A stretch of 44,164 nt of DNA, taken from NCBI GenBank assembly GCA_017474125.1, contig JAFVIF010000037.1, positions 1 to 44,164 of the forward strand, in the 5' to 3' direction. Shown here one piece after another: positions 6,980 through 15,681 of this stretch. The position numbers and the translations under genes are program-made. Position 1 is the first letter of the stretch; each line of letters starts with the position of its first letter. The notes beneath the pieces were generated by a model, which saw only the letters and a program-made list of their open reading frames with translations, was not told the DNA's origin and searched no databases. The stretch is from Clostridia bacterium (GTDB lineage Bacteria > Bacillota > Clostridia > Oscillospirales > Acutalibacteraceae).

Positions 6980-8575
6980 TCATTTGTCCTGACAGTTTCC
7001 GTACTTATCTACCGAATACACCTGATAATTCGCCGGCTTTTCAGCATATACATATTCCGCAACGGTTGATGCAATCTGTTTTCCGTTACAGTATACTCTA
7101 TAATAACAATGCTCAGGGTCCGCACTTGGTTTCCATGTTAATTTACCTTTGGAATACTTTATACCTTTTATGGTGCTTGGCACTCGATCAACATAATCGG
7201 AGGTTAAAAAAGTGACCGATTTAGCAGGCAATATTGCGGAAAAGCTTTGTTCCTTTACTTCAATAAGCTCACTGTAGTATTGAAGGTCATTAAAGCTGTT
7301 AAATGGAATACTGCCTGCCTTGTATTCGTATTTTCTAAGCGGTTTATCTATTTTATGTTCAATATTAAAAGAAACAGAATTTTCTTGTTCCGACCAATTT
7401 ATTACTGCTATTGAAATAGAACCGTCGGGGCAGGTGACGGCACAGCACCTAATATTTTCGTCCTCCCAACTGCTTTTTAGTACACGAGTGCCTTTTTTAA
7501 ACAGCTTCGCCATATAGCCCATAGCGTAAAGAGCTGCTCTTGAACCGTAGTCATTATCATCATCACACCACTTAACCATTCCGTGCTTATTATAGCGTAT
7601 ATCAATTCCGTGCCCCGAAAATCTTGCGGCATCGTATTTTGCTTTTCCTTCCTTGCTGTCTGCATTTTCACGTATAAAGGGGTCGGGGTAATCAAACATA
7701 GTCCAGGAAACTGCCGAAAAGCAACCGCTGTTAATGGCTGCCATAGCCATTTCACATAGCCCTATAGCAAAAATTCCGTCATTGTCAGGAAGGTCAACTC
7801 CGTATGAGGAATCGTTACGCATAGGAGATTTTTTCTTGCCGTCGGGTGTTATAATTCCGTATTCTCCCAACGTAAAACGCTTCTCTTTTTGTAATGCCTG
7901 CGCAACTACAGAAGAAAAGGAATTTGAGTAATATTTATAGGCGTTAAGGTCACCCGGCGCATATTTTGCCGAATACAGATGTGCGCAATAGCATTCGGTT
8001 ATTTCGTCAATATTCTGTGTTGCCCATTCTATTTGACCGTAGTTTTCAACACCCGAGCAATCTGTTGCAAGTAAGCCGATATCAAGATTATGCCTTTTAA
8101 AGGCTTTGTAAAGGTTTTCGTGCAGCTCTTTAAAAAGTTCAAGGCGGTTAGAAAGATAAGCATAGGTATTTCCTACCGAAAGCTCGTTTGTAGCACAGTA
8201 ATATCTTATTTTTGTGCAGTTGCGTTCTTTAATTAAATATTCAAGATTAAGAGCAACCTTTTCGGAATATTCCTCTATATTAAAATCGCTGTTAAACATA
8301 GGGATTCTGCCGGGCACAACGTATAATAGAGTGTCGGCGTTGCGAAAGGTTAAATCGTAATAATCTGCAAAAGCATCCATAGCCTCTTTTGTCCAATCGG
8401 CATAGCCTGCAAAAACTCTTGAGTAGGTTGGAGATATTTCCCTAAAGGTTTTAAGGAATATTTCGTTCTTTTGCTTTTCGGACATAAGAGCTGTCATTGT
8501 AGCTTCGCTGTTGTGAAATCCAACACCGCCGAAAAGCCAGCGAAGTCTCGGCTTTTTTATATTAATAACACTCAT
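6980..8575 (-). CDS. Putative clan GH-A-like glycoside hydrolase, family not assigned
   Basis: The 531-residue protein looks like a TIM-barrel hydrolase with a C-terminal beta domain. A candidate acid/base Glu131 follows Asn130 (CATNELS), and a candidate nucleophile Glu238 sits in TLGEYG, the Asn-Glu/Glu pattern of clan GH-A. A Trp-rich end-of-barrel segment (SAVSWTMFDYPDP) follows. Residues of about 375-460 resemble the beta-sandwich of GH39/GH30-type enzymes, and the last 70 residues look like a fibronectin-III-like fold. There is no signal peptide, so the substrate must be imported or small. AAGGAG lies eight bases before the ATG. It is the first gene of the operon and is divergent from the AraC gene. 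I do not recognise a specific family; a glycan unit feeding the lactone/aldonate steps is an inference. Confidence 0.62.
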   Translation of the reverse strand: MSVINIKKPRLRWLFGGVGFHNSEATMTALMSEKQKNEIFLKTFREISPTYSRVFAGYADWTKEAMDAFADYYDLTFRNADTLLYVVPGRIPMFNSDFNIEEYSEKVALNLEYLIKERNCTKIRYYCATNELSVGNTYAYLSNRLELFKELHENLYKAFKRHNLDIGLLATDCSGVENYGQIEWATQNIDEITECYCAHLYSAKYAPGDLNAYKYYSNSFSSVVAQALQKEKRFTLGEYGIITPDGKKKSPMRNDSSYGVDLPDNDGIFAIGLCEMAMAAINSGCFSAVSWTMFDYPDPFIRENADSKEGKAKYDAARFSGHGIDIRYNKHGMVKWCDDDNDYGSRAALYAMGYMAKLFKKGTRVLKSSWEDENIRCCAVTCPDGSISIAVINWSEQENSVSFNIEHKIDKPLRKYEYKAGSIPFNSFNDLQYYSELIEVKEQSFSAILPAKSVTFLTSDYVDRVPSTIKGIKYSKGKLTWKPSADPEHCYYRVYCNGKQIASTVAEYVYAEKPANYQVYSVDKYGNCQDK

Positions 8576-8612
8576 ATCAATTTCTCCTTAATACGTAAGG
8601 TTGCTTTATTAT

Positions 8613-8641
8613 ATTTTATAGCGCTCAGTTAGTGTGTTCAA
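8613..8641 (-). promoter_or_regulatory. Probable sigma-A promoter of the hydrolase-lactonase-SDR-dehydratase operon
   Basis: On the minus strand, TTGAAC (8641-8636) and TAAAAT (8618-8613) are 17 bases apart, about 38 bases before the start codon. A palindrome lies upstream of the -35 box, a typical position for an AraC-type activator. Confidence 0.5.
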
Positions 8642-8679
8642 TTAACAAAATATGAGTATTTGTGTAATATTTCGTAAAT

Positions 8680-8699
8680 ACTTGAAATTGTTTTCAAGT
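8680..8699. promoter_or_regulatory. Palindrome, candidate operator for the AraC regulator
   Basis: ACTTGAAA (8680-8687) and its exact complement (8692-8699) are separated by four bases. The site is upstream of the operon promoter and overlaps the likely -35 of the araC-type gene, so it could serve activation and autoregulation. Confidence 0.45.
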
Positions 8700-8710
8700 T
8701 GTGTTATTGT
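8682..8710 (+). promoter_or_regulatory. Possible promoter of the AraC-type gene
   Basis: TTGAAA (8682-8687) and TATTGT (8705-8710) are 17 bases apart. The predicted leader would be only about 9 bases, so the call is tentative. Confidence 0.3.
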
Positions 8711-8725
8711 TTTATTGGTGATATT

Positions 8726-9496
8726 ATGTACGAATTCGTAAACAGAGCCGATATTGAAGTAAACTACGTGCTGCATAGAAAAAACGTTGCAAGAACCTAT
8801 CAAAATGATTTTCGAATGACCAACAGTCTGGTTTATTATCTTGTTGGGGGGCATACCTTTTTCTTTGGGGAGAAAAGCGTATCCGCAAAAGCGGGAGATA
8901 TTGCCTTATTGCCTTACGGTGCTTCCTATAAAAACGAAATACTTTCATCTGATACCGAATATTATCAAATTGATTTTTGTATTTATAAAGAAAATATTCC
9001 CGGGAAGATTGTTGATGAGCCCACCGTAATAAGTAACTTACCAACCAATAACGCATTATTTCTTTTTAAAGAGGTTTTTAAAAATTATAGCGAAGCTAAA
9101 CCGGGCAGTAATCTTCTGTATATAGCCGATACTCTTAAGATATTGGCTATGGTAAAGGCAGGCCCATTGACCGTGAATAACGACAAATCAGAGGATATAA
9201 TTTTATATATCAGAGAAAATTGTTTTGAAGACGTTAAAATAGAAGAAATCGCCAAGCATTTTAACGTAAGCGTTTCACAGCTTGAAAAAAAGGTAAGAGC
9301 ACATTCGGGAATGTCTCCTGTTGAGCTTAAAAATTCTGCACGTATTGAAAAAGCAAAGCAACTCTTGGCAGAAGGCTTAACCATTAAGCAGGCAGCTTAT
9401 GAAACAGGCTTTTCAGACAGATATTATTTTACCAAAACCTTTATACGTTTTGTGGGGCAGACACCAACGCAGTTTATTAAAAGTCTTGCAATATAA
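8726..9496 (+). CDS. AraC-family transcriptional regulator
   Basis: The 256-residue protein has an N-terminal cupin-like sensor domain (about 1-150, with GDIALLPYGASYKNE) and two C-terminal helix-turn-helix motifs (about 165-256). The second matches the AraC signature: KQAAYETGFSDRYYFTKTFIRFVGQTPTQF. The start is the ATG at 8726; an upstream TTG at 8699 has no ribosome site. The gene is divergent from the four-gene sugar operon and probably activates it in response to a sugar. The intergenic palindrome at 8680-8699 is the likely site. It is separated from the convergent amylase gene by a shared terminator. Confidence 0.9.
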   Translation: MYEFVNRADIEVNYVLHRKNVARTYQNDFRMTNSLVYYLVGGHTFFFGEKSVSAKAGDIALLPYGASYKNEILSSDTEYYQIDFCIYKENIPGKIVDEPTVISNLPTNNALFLFKEVFKNYSEAKPGSNLLYIADTLKILAMVKAGPLTVNNDKSEDIILYIRENCFEDVKIEEIAKHFNVSVSQLEKKVRAHSGMSPVELKNSARIEKAKQLLAEGLTIKQAAYETGFSDRYYFTKTFIRFVGQTPTQFIKSLAI

Positions 9497-9525
9497 AAAA
9501 GACCGTCGTCAGACGGTCTTTTTAA
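9496..9525. terminator. Bidirectional terminator between the AraC gene and the GH13 gene
   Basis: A GACCGTC stem with a GTCA loop (9501-9518) has A and T runs on its flanks. It serves both convergent genes; the GH13 stop codon at 9509 lies inside the hairpin. Confidence 0.85.
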
Positions 9526-11371
9526 GTATACAAATATTTTCGGCGGAAATTTTTAATTTTCCGTTTTCGGGAGCGTTGCCCATAAGAACGGTGGCATTTG
9601 TAAAATCGTCGGGAAGTGTAATGTATTCATCATCACACCAACGGTTTACTGCAATAAGCAGAGCGTTTTCCTTATCTAAGCTTTCTCTAACGTAAGCAAT
9701 ATGGCCGTAGTTAGCATAAAGCGGGATAAATTTGCCGTCGGCAAAGCATTTATTGCTTTTGCGAATATTTCCCAGCGTTTTATAAAAATCAATTAAATCG
9801 TTATTTTCGCGTCCCCAAGGGTATGCCTTGCGACAAAACGGGTCGCCGTAGCCCTCCATACCTGCTTCATCACCGTAATAAAGGGAGGGAATACCCGGTA
9901 GGGTGTACTGCAATGCGGCGGCAAGCTTTAAAAAGCTAACGGCATGAGCGTATTGCGTATCGCTGAGCTTTTGATGAGCCTGCCAGCCTCTGTCTGAGTT
10001 TTGAGTGTTATCGTCACCGAGCCTTGTTAAAATACGGGGTGTGTCGTGGGTGCCTATGTGATTCATAAGCAGATTAACACATTGCGGTGGGTAATTTTCG
10101 GTTATATCAAGAACGGAGTCTATAAGCTTTCTTGAGTTTTCACCGTTTAAAAAGCCTATTATCGCTTCAGCAAAGGGGTAGTTCATAACAGAATCAAGCT
10201 GTTTACCTCTTAAAAATCTTCTTCTGCCGCCGTGGCTTATTTTATTAGTGGCATCCTCCCAAACCTCGCCAAGCAAAAAGGCTTCCTTATCCTCGGCCTT
10301 TATGGCGCTTCTAACCTTATCCAAAAACTCGTCGGGTAATTCGTCGGCAACGTCTAAACGCCAGCCCTTAATACCCATTTTTATATAGTGGCGCAAAACT
10401 CCGTTTTCGCCCGTAATAAAATTTGTAAACCCGTGGTCGTTTTCGTTGGTTTCGGGAAGGGTGGTAATGCCCCACCAGCTGTTATAGCTGTGGGGATGGG
10501 CTTTAAAGCTGTACCAGGAGTAATACTCGCTGTCGGTGCTGTTAAAGGCGCCGAGCGAGTTATATCTGCAGTATTTGTTAAAATAAAGACTGTCATCGCC
10601 CGTGTGGGAAAATACACCGTCAAGTATAATACCTATCCCGTATTTCTTTGCTTTTCGGCACAGCTCCTTTAAATCCTCATCATCGCCAAGCATAGGGTCG
10701 ATTTTTAGATAATCTGCAGTATTGTAGCGGTGGTTTGAGTGAGCCTCAAAAATAGGATTTAAATAAATTGCCGAAACACCTAATGAAGAAAGGTAGGGAA
10801 GCTTTTCGGTAATTCCCTTTAAATTGCCGCCAAAATAATCGTTCCCGAGATAACGCGGCCTTTCGTTTTGGGTGTGGCAGGGAGTGGCATACCAATCCTT
10901 TTCAATGTATCGGTCGCCAAAGGGGTTTGCCGTTTCACCCGATTTGCAAAAACGGTCGGGAAAAATTTGATAAATAATGCCGCCCGACAACCAATCGGGT
11001 GTGGTGAAATTTTTGTCGTAAACCGTTAATTGCCATAATTTTCCGTCATTGGATACTATACCCAAGGAATGGTCCCACTTGGTAATTTTAAATGGACCGT
11101 AATCGCTTTCGTAACGGAAATAATACCAATAAAGGCCTTCGTTGAAGGGTAACTCAACGTCGTAAAAGCGATAATCCTCGAGCCATTCGCGAGGGGTGAG
11201 CTCGTATTCGGAAAAGTTGTCGTGATTGTCGTTTTTTATACACAAAAAAGCTTTATGTACCTTTGCGTCCTTATGCAACAGAACGCGAAGCCTCAGAGGA
11301 GTGTCTGAGGCTATCGCGCCGTAAATAGATTTATAAAGCGTGTTTCTTGAATCAAAAGGATAATAATTCAT
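9509..11371 (-). CDS. GH13 alpha-glucanase, neopullulanase/cyclomaltodextrinase-like
   Basis: This enzyme hydrolyses alpha-1,4 (and possibly alpha-1,6) bonds in maltodextrins. The 620-residue protein has an N-terminal beta domain (about 1-120, CBM34-like) before the barrel, as in GH13 subfamily 20. The four GH13 regions are clear: DGVFSHTG (251-258), GWRLDVADE with nucleophile Asp340, GEVWE with acid/base Glu369, and NHIGTHDT with Asp443. There is no signal peptide, so it acts in the cytoplasm on imported dextrin or on glycogen. It is 9 bases downstream of the phosphorylase gene and surely co-transcribed. The exact subfamily and bond preference are not provable from motifs. Confidence 0.9.
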   Translation of the reverse strand: MNYYPFDSRNTLYKSIYGAIASDTPLRLRVLLHKDAKVHKAFLCIKNDNHDNFSEYELTPREWLEDYRFYDVELPFNEGLYWYYFRYESDYGPFKITKWDHSLGIVSNDGKLWQLTVYDKNFTTPDWLSGGIIYQIFPDRFCKSGETANPFGDRYIEKDWYATPCHTQNERPRYLGNDYFGGNLKGITEKLPYLSSLGVSAIYLNPIFEAHSNHRYNTADYLKIDPMLGDDEDLKELCRKAKKYGIGIILDGVFSHTGDDSLYFNKYCRYNSLGAFNSTDSEYYSWYSFKAHPHSYNSWWGITTLPETNENDHGFTNFITGENGVLRHYIKMGIKGWRLDVADELPDEFLDKVRSAIKAEDKEAFLLGEVWEDATNKISHGGRRRFLRGKQLDSVMNYPFAEAIIGFLNGENSRKLIDSVLDITENYPPQCVNLLMNHIGTHDTPRILTRLGDDNTQNSDRGWQAHQKLSDTQYAHAVSFLKLAAALQYTLPGIPSLYYGDEAGMEGYGDPFCRKAYPWGRENNDLIDFYKTLGNIRKSNKCFADGKFIPLYANYGHIAYVRESLDKENALLIAVNRWCDDEYITLPDDFTNATVLMGNAPENGKLKISAENICILKKTV

Positions 11372-11380
11372 ACAAAAACC

Positions 11381-13783
11381 TTACTTTAAGGGATTAACCT
11401 TCCAAATATTTTTAGCGTAGTCGTTAATGGAACGGTCTGCGGCAAAAATGCCTGATTCGGCAATGTTCTTAAGCGACATTTTGTTCCATAATTCCTTATC
11501 GCCGTAAAGTGCGGATGCTTTTTCGTGAGCAGCACAATAATCGCTGAAGTCGGCAAGAGCCATATAGGTATCCATACCGGTAATGGTGCGATAAACGTTA
11601 TCAAACTGCTGTCCGCCGATACCCCTTTCGATGAAATCAAGAGCGGCTTTAAGCTTTTCGTTGTTGCAGTAGTAGTTTACGGGATTGTAGCCTTGCTTTT
11701 GAAGCGCCATAACCTCGGGGGTGTGCATACCGAAAATAATAATGTTGTCATCGCCAACGGCTTTGTGAATTTCAACGTTTGCGCCGTCCTCGGTGCCGAG
11801 GGTAACAGCGCCGTTCATCATAAACTTCATATTGCCTGTACCCGAGGCTTCGGTGGAGGCAAGGGAAATTTGTTCACTGATTTCGGCAGCGGGAATCATA
11901 AGCTCTGCAAGGGTAACCTTGTAGTCCTCAAGGAAAAGCACCTTAAGCTTGTCGTTAACGGTGCGGTCGTTTTCAATTTCTTTACTAAGCCTGCAAATCA
12001 TATTAATAATCTGCTTGGCAAGAAGATAACCGGGAGCCGCCTTTGCACCGAAAATATAGGTTTTGGGCGTGAAATCAGCATTGGGATTATTTTTAAGATA
12101 AAGATAATCGGAAATAATGTGTAAGGCATTAAGGTGCTGACGCTTGTATTCGTGCAAACGCTTAACCTGCATATCGAAAATTGAATCGGGGTCAAGGCTT
12201 ACGCCGATATTTTCCTTAACGTAATTGCTGAGGCGCACCTTATTGCTGTGTTTGATTTCGCCAAGCCTTTGAAGCACGGCTTTGTCGTCGGCAAATTTAT
12301 TAAGCTTAGAAAGGTGAGAGGCATCCATAATAAACTTATCGCCGATAAGCTCTTTTAAATAATCGGTAAGCAACGGGTTTGCCTGACAAAGCCAACGTCT
12401 GTGAGCAATGCCGTTGGTTACGTTGGTAAACTTTTCGGGAGTAAGCTTATAATAATCGTTAAAAAGAGAATCGGTAAGAATTTTACTGTGAAGCTTTGAA
12501 ACGCCGTTAACCTTGTGGGAGGCAACAACGCTAAGATTTGCCATTCTTACAACGCCGCCCGAAATAACGGCGGTATCCTCAACAAGCCTTGCATCTCCCG
12601 AGTTTTCCCAAATGTGAAGGCGGAAGCGGTTGTCAATCTCCTTAACAATTTGGTAAATACGGGGCAGTCTGTGACGGAACATATCCTCCTGCCAGCATTC
12701 GAGTGCTTCCTTCATAATGGTATGGTTGGTATATGCAACGGTACCCTGAACAATTTTCCAAGCCTTATCCCAATCGTAGCCGCACTCGTCAAGTAAAAAT
12801 CTCATAAGCTCGGGAACGGTAAGAGCGGGATGGGTGTCGTTAATGTGAATAGCAACCTTTTCGGCAAGATTATCAAGAGTATTATAGGTACGGAGGTGAC
12901 GGTTTAAAATATCCTGAATGGAAGCCGAAACAAGGAAGTACTGCTGACGTAAACGCAAGGATTTACCCTCGGCATGGTTATCCTCGGGGTACAGCACCTT
13001 GCTTATAACCTCTGCCATAGCCTTTTGCTCCATTGCGCGTACGTAGTCGCCCTGATTAAAGGCAGACATATCAATATCCTGACATTCGGCACTCCAAAGA
13101 CGGAGAGCGTTAACAGTTTTACCGTCCTTGCCTGCAACCATAAGGTCGTAGGGCATAGCGTGTACGGTGGTGTAATCAACGTGCTTCACGTGGTGGAAGT
13201 GATTATCCCAAGATTCTACGATTTTGCCGTCAAAGTGTACGTCTACGGCGGAAGCGGGGCGGGGCTCAAGCCAAACCTCACCGCCGGGGAGCCAAAAGTC
13301 GGGCATTTCGGTTTGCCAGCCTTCAACTATTTTTTGACGGAAAATACCGTACTCGTATCGTATGCAATATCCCATTGCAGGGTAGCCGCCGGTAGAAAGA
13401 CCGTCTAAGAAGCAGGCGGCAAGTCTGCCTAAGCCGCCGTTGCCAAGGCCTGCATCGGGCTCCAATTCGTAAAGGGTGTCTAACTTAACCTTGTATTTTG
13501 AAAGAGCCTTTGCCATATCGTCAACAAGGTCAAGATTAAACAGAGTATTTTTGAAGGAACGTCCCATAAGAAATTCCATACTTAAATAGTATACGGTTTT
13601 TGCCTGCTGTTTTTTTGTTTCTTCCTTAAATTTTGTTCTGCGCTCACCCATAATATCGCGCAGCACCAAAGCGCAGGCCTTATAGAAAAGCTCGTCAGAA
13701 GCCTGAGCGGGTGTAACACCGAAATTATGGGAAAGCTTTTTTTCAATCATTTCTGCTAAAGCTGTATGATTATAGCTACTCAT
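11381..13783 (-). CDS. glgP: Glycogen/maltodextrin phosphorylase
   Basis: This enzyme phosphorolyses alpha-1,4-glucan to glucose-1-phosphate with PLP as cofactor. The 800-residue length fits GT35. Motifs include YLSMEFLMGRSFKNTL near the N-terminus, GNGGLGRLAACFLDGL, IHINDTHPAL, KRLHEYKRQ and the PLP-region EASGTGNMKFMMNGAVTLGTEDGANVE with the Schiff-base lysine. AAAGGAAG precedes the ATG. It is the first gene of an operon with the GH13 enzyme, which can trim or debranch limit dextrin. No glycogen synthase genes are in the window. Malto-dextrin and glycogen phosphorylases cannot be separated here. Confidence 0.95.
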   Translation of the reverse strand: MSSYNHTALAEMIEKKLSHNFGVTPAQASDELFYKACALVLRDIMGERRTKFKEETKKQQAKTVYYLSMEFLMGRSFKNTLFNLDLVDDMAKALSKYKVKLDTLYELEPDAGLGNGGLGRLAACFLDGLSTGGYPAMGYCIRYEYGIFRQKIVEGWQTEMPDFWLPGGEVWLEPRPASAVDVHFDGKIVESWDNHFHHVKHVDYTTVHAMPYDLMVAGKDGKTVNALRLWSAECQDIDMSAFNQGDYVRAMEQKAMAEVISKVLYPEDNHAEGKSLRLRQQYFLVSASIQDILNRHLRTYNTLDNLAEKVAIHINDTHPALTVPELMRFLLDECGYDWDKAWKIVQGTVAYTNHTIMKEALECWQEDMFRHRLPRIYQIVKEIDNRFRLHIWENSGDARLVEDTAVISGGVVRMANLSVVASHKVNGVSKLHSKILTDSLFNDYYKLTPEKFTNVTNGIAHRRWLCQANPLLTDYLKELIGDKFIMDASHLSKLNKFADDKAVLQRLGEIKHSNKVRLSNYVKENIGVSLDPDSIFDMQVKRLHEYKRQHLNALHIISDYLYLKNNPNADFTPKTYIFGAKAAPGYLLAKQIINMICRLSKEIENDRTVNDKLKVLFLEDYKVTLAELMIPAAEISEQISLASTEASGTGNMKFMMNGAVTLGTEDGANVEIHKAVGDDNIIIFGMHTPEVMALQKQGYNPVNYYCNNEKLKAALDFIERGIGGQQFDNVYRTITGMDTYMALADFSDYCAAHEKASALYGDKELWNKMSLKNIAESGIFAADRSINDYAKNIWKVNPLK

Positions 13784-13813
13784 AACTATCTTCCTTTCAA
13801 TAAACTTATATAT

Positions 13814-13819
13814 ATTATA
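13814..13819 (-). promoter_or_regulatory. Possible -10 box for glgP
   Basis: TATAAT is present on the minus strand about 31 bases before the glgP start. I found no good -35, and the region is AT-rich, so the call is weak. The remaining stretch to 13965 shows nothing else I can name. Confidence 0.3.
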
Positions 13820-13965
13820 CCTATTTCATTTCATATTATTATATTAACTCATTTTAAGTGAAAATGCAATAGTTATTATAATATAATAATTGGCAATTTT
13901 TTGTATTAATTGCACAAAAGTTATTATTAAAGTATGGTAAAAGTTGAAAAACGGGGTGAAAATGC

Positions 13966-13999
13966 ACAAAAAATAGGCTGTTGGAGTTTTCCAACAGCC
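13966..13999 (-). terminator. Terminator of the cardiolipin synthase gene
   Basis: GGCTGTTGGA pairs exactly with TCCAACAGCC around a GTTT loop (13976-13999). On the minus strand it is followed by TATTTTTTG, just past the stop codon at 14005. Confidence 0.85.
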
Positions 14000-14004
14000 T
14001 TAAA

Positions 14005-15531
14005 TTACATAAGGGGAGAGAATATGTGAAGCATCCACTGCTTAAATTTATCCGATCTTTTACGCTTGCTCCATTCCTCAAGGGTGATTTGCTTACAGTC
14101 CTTTATCATATCGTCAAAATGAATACGAATATCGCGGATAGCGTCCTCACAGGTAAACCAAACGCCGCATTCAAAGTGGAAGTAAAAGCTACGGTAGTCC
14201 ATATTTACCGTACCGATTGTAGCGTACTTATCATCGGATAGGAAAACTTTGGAATGAATGAAGCCGGGGGTGTATTCGTAAATTTCAACGCCTGCCTCAA
14301 GCAGCTCCTCGTAATAATACTGAGTAACGGGATGCACGTATTTTTTATCGGGAATAAAAGGAGTGATTATTCTTATTTTCACACCTGCCTTGGCGGCAAG
14401 AATTATGGTATTATTCATTGTGTCGTCAAGGATAAGATATGGGGTGGCAATATCTACGTAGCGGTGCGCAGTGTTGAGCATTTGTAAATAAATACCCTCG
14501 GCGGTGCTTTTTGAATCCATAGGGCTGTCACTATACGGAATGACGTAGCCGTCGGAAAGGGCCGGCTTGCTTAAAAGGTGTCCCGACATTAATATCTGCT
14601 TGCCCGTGGTGTATTCCCACATGGTGCAAAACATTATTACAAAGCTGTCAACGGCACTTCCCGTTATCATTGCGGCACAGTCCATCCAATAACCGAAGCG
14701 TTTAAACTCGTTAATATATTCATCTGCAAGGTTAATTCCGCCCGTAAAGGCAACGTTACCGTCAATAACTATTATTTTTCGGTGGTCACGGTTATTCATA
14801 ACCATATTAAGCGACGGCTTTAAGGGACAGAAAACCGAAACCTCGATGCCTGATTTTTTAAGCCGTGTAACAAAGTCCTTTTTCTGGCGCTTAATGGAGC
14901 CGAAGTCGTCAAACATTATTTTGATTTCAACTCCGCTTGCGGCCTTTTCTTTTAAAACCTTGTAAACGGCATCCCACATTTTACCGTCGGCTATAATAAA
15001 GTATTCGATAAAAATATAACGTTTTGCTTTTTGAAGTTCTTCTATAAGTTTGGGTAAAAAAACTTCGCCCGGGGAAAGGTAGGTAACCGAGGTGTCCTTA
15101 TAAACGGGAAAGCCCGATTCATTGCAAAGGTAGGAGGCCTGACGGGTGCTGGGATTATCCTCGAAGCTTAACAAGCGTGAAATAGCTTTATCCTGCTCAA
15201 GGTATTTCATATACCTTTCTTCACTTTTTCTGTATTTTTTCTTAAGGTGGGGGAAGGTACGCTGGCCTCCCCATAAGGCGTATATGAAAAGTCCGAAAAC
15301 AGGAAGAATAAGAATAAATGCAATCCAAGCGATTTTATAGCTTGGGTTTCCGCGCTTATTGATAATGTAAATTACGGTGATAATGCCGAACAGCTCGAAT
15401 AAAGTGAAAATAGGAACAAATCGGTGCTGAAGCGTAAGAGCACCCCAAAGCATACCCGCAATTGCTATAATAAGGCCTAATGCTGTTAATATTACTCGTG
15501 TTTTAATGCGAATGCCACGTTGCTTTTTCAC
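14005..15531 (-). CDS. cls: Cardiolipin synthase (phospholipase D superfamily)
   Basis: The enzyme condenses two phosphatidylglycerols to cardiolipin at the membrane. The protein (508 residues) starts with a basic stretch and two or three hydrophobic helices (within about residues 10-85, including the PLDc_N-type region). Two HKD motifs follow: HRKIIVIDGNVAFTGGINLADEY and HSKVFLSDDKYATIGTVNMDYRS. The start is probably the GTG at 15531, because GAGGTG lies six bases before it; a GTG three codons upstream overlaps that site. An extended -10 promoter precedes it and a strong terminator follows, so it is a single-gene unit. Confidence 0.92.
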   Translation of the reverse strand: MKKQRGIRIKTRVILTALGLIIAIAGMLWGALTLQHRFVPIFTLFELFGIITVIYIINKRGNPSYKIAWIAFILILPVFGLFIYALWGGQRTFPHLKKKYRKSEERYMKYLEQDKAISRLLSFEDNPSTRQASYLCNESGFPVYKDTSVTYLSPGEVFLPKLIEELQKAKRYIFIEYFIIADGKMWDAVYKVLKEKAASGVEIKIMFDDFGSIKRQKKDFVTRLKKSGIEVSVFCPLKPSLNMVMNNRDHRKIIVIDGNVAFTGGINLADEYINEFKRFGYWMDCAAMITGSAVDSFVIMFCTMWEYTTGKQILMSGHLLSKPALSDGYVIPYSDSPMDSKSTAEGIYLQMLNTAHRYVDIATPYLILDDTMNNTIILAAKAGVKIRIITPFIPDKKYVHPVTQYYYEELLEAGVEIYEYTPGFIHSKVFLSDDKYATIGTVNMDYRSFYFHFECGVWFTCEDAIRDIRIHFDDMIKDCKQITLEEWSKRKRSDKFKQWMLHIFSPLM

Positions 15532-15551
15532 TTTTTTCACCTCTTTATTTA

Positions 15552-15560
15552 ATTATACCA
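15552..15560 (-). promoter_or_regulatory. Extended -10 promoter of cls
   Basis: On the minus strand the sequence reads TGGTATAAT, a TG-extended perfect -10 hexamer, about 20 bases before the GTG start. No good -35 is visible, as is usual for extended -10 promoters. Confidence 0.5.
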
Positions 15561-15621
15561 TATTTTTACAGTGAATTATTAACATTATATTAAAAAAATG
15601 CCGTAAATACCATAAATTTGC

Positions 15622-15650
15622 TTGAAAAAGCTTTGCTTTGAGATTATCAT
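15622..15650 (+). promoter_or_regulatory. Sigma-A promoter of the TIM-barrel gene
   Basis: TTGAAA (15622-15627) and TATCAT (15645-15650) are 17 bases apart. The predicted start site is about 25 bases before the ATG at 15682. Confidence 0.6.
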
Positions 15651-15681
15651 AGAAATAAAGAACTTAAAAGGAGAGAATAAT

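Noticed and set aside
11525-12124. A 199-codon plus-strand open frame within glgP
   Set aside because: It is antisense to the highly conserved C-terminal half of the phosphorylase and looks like a shadow frame.
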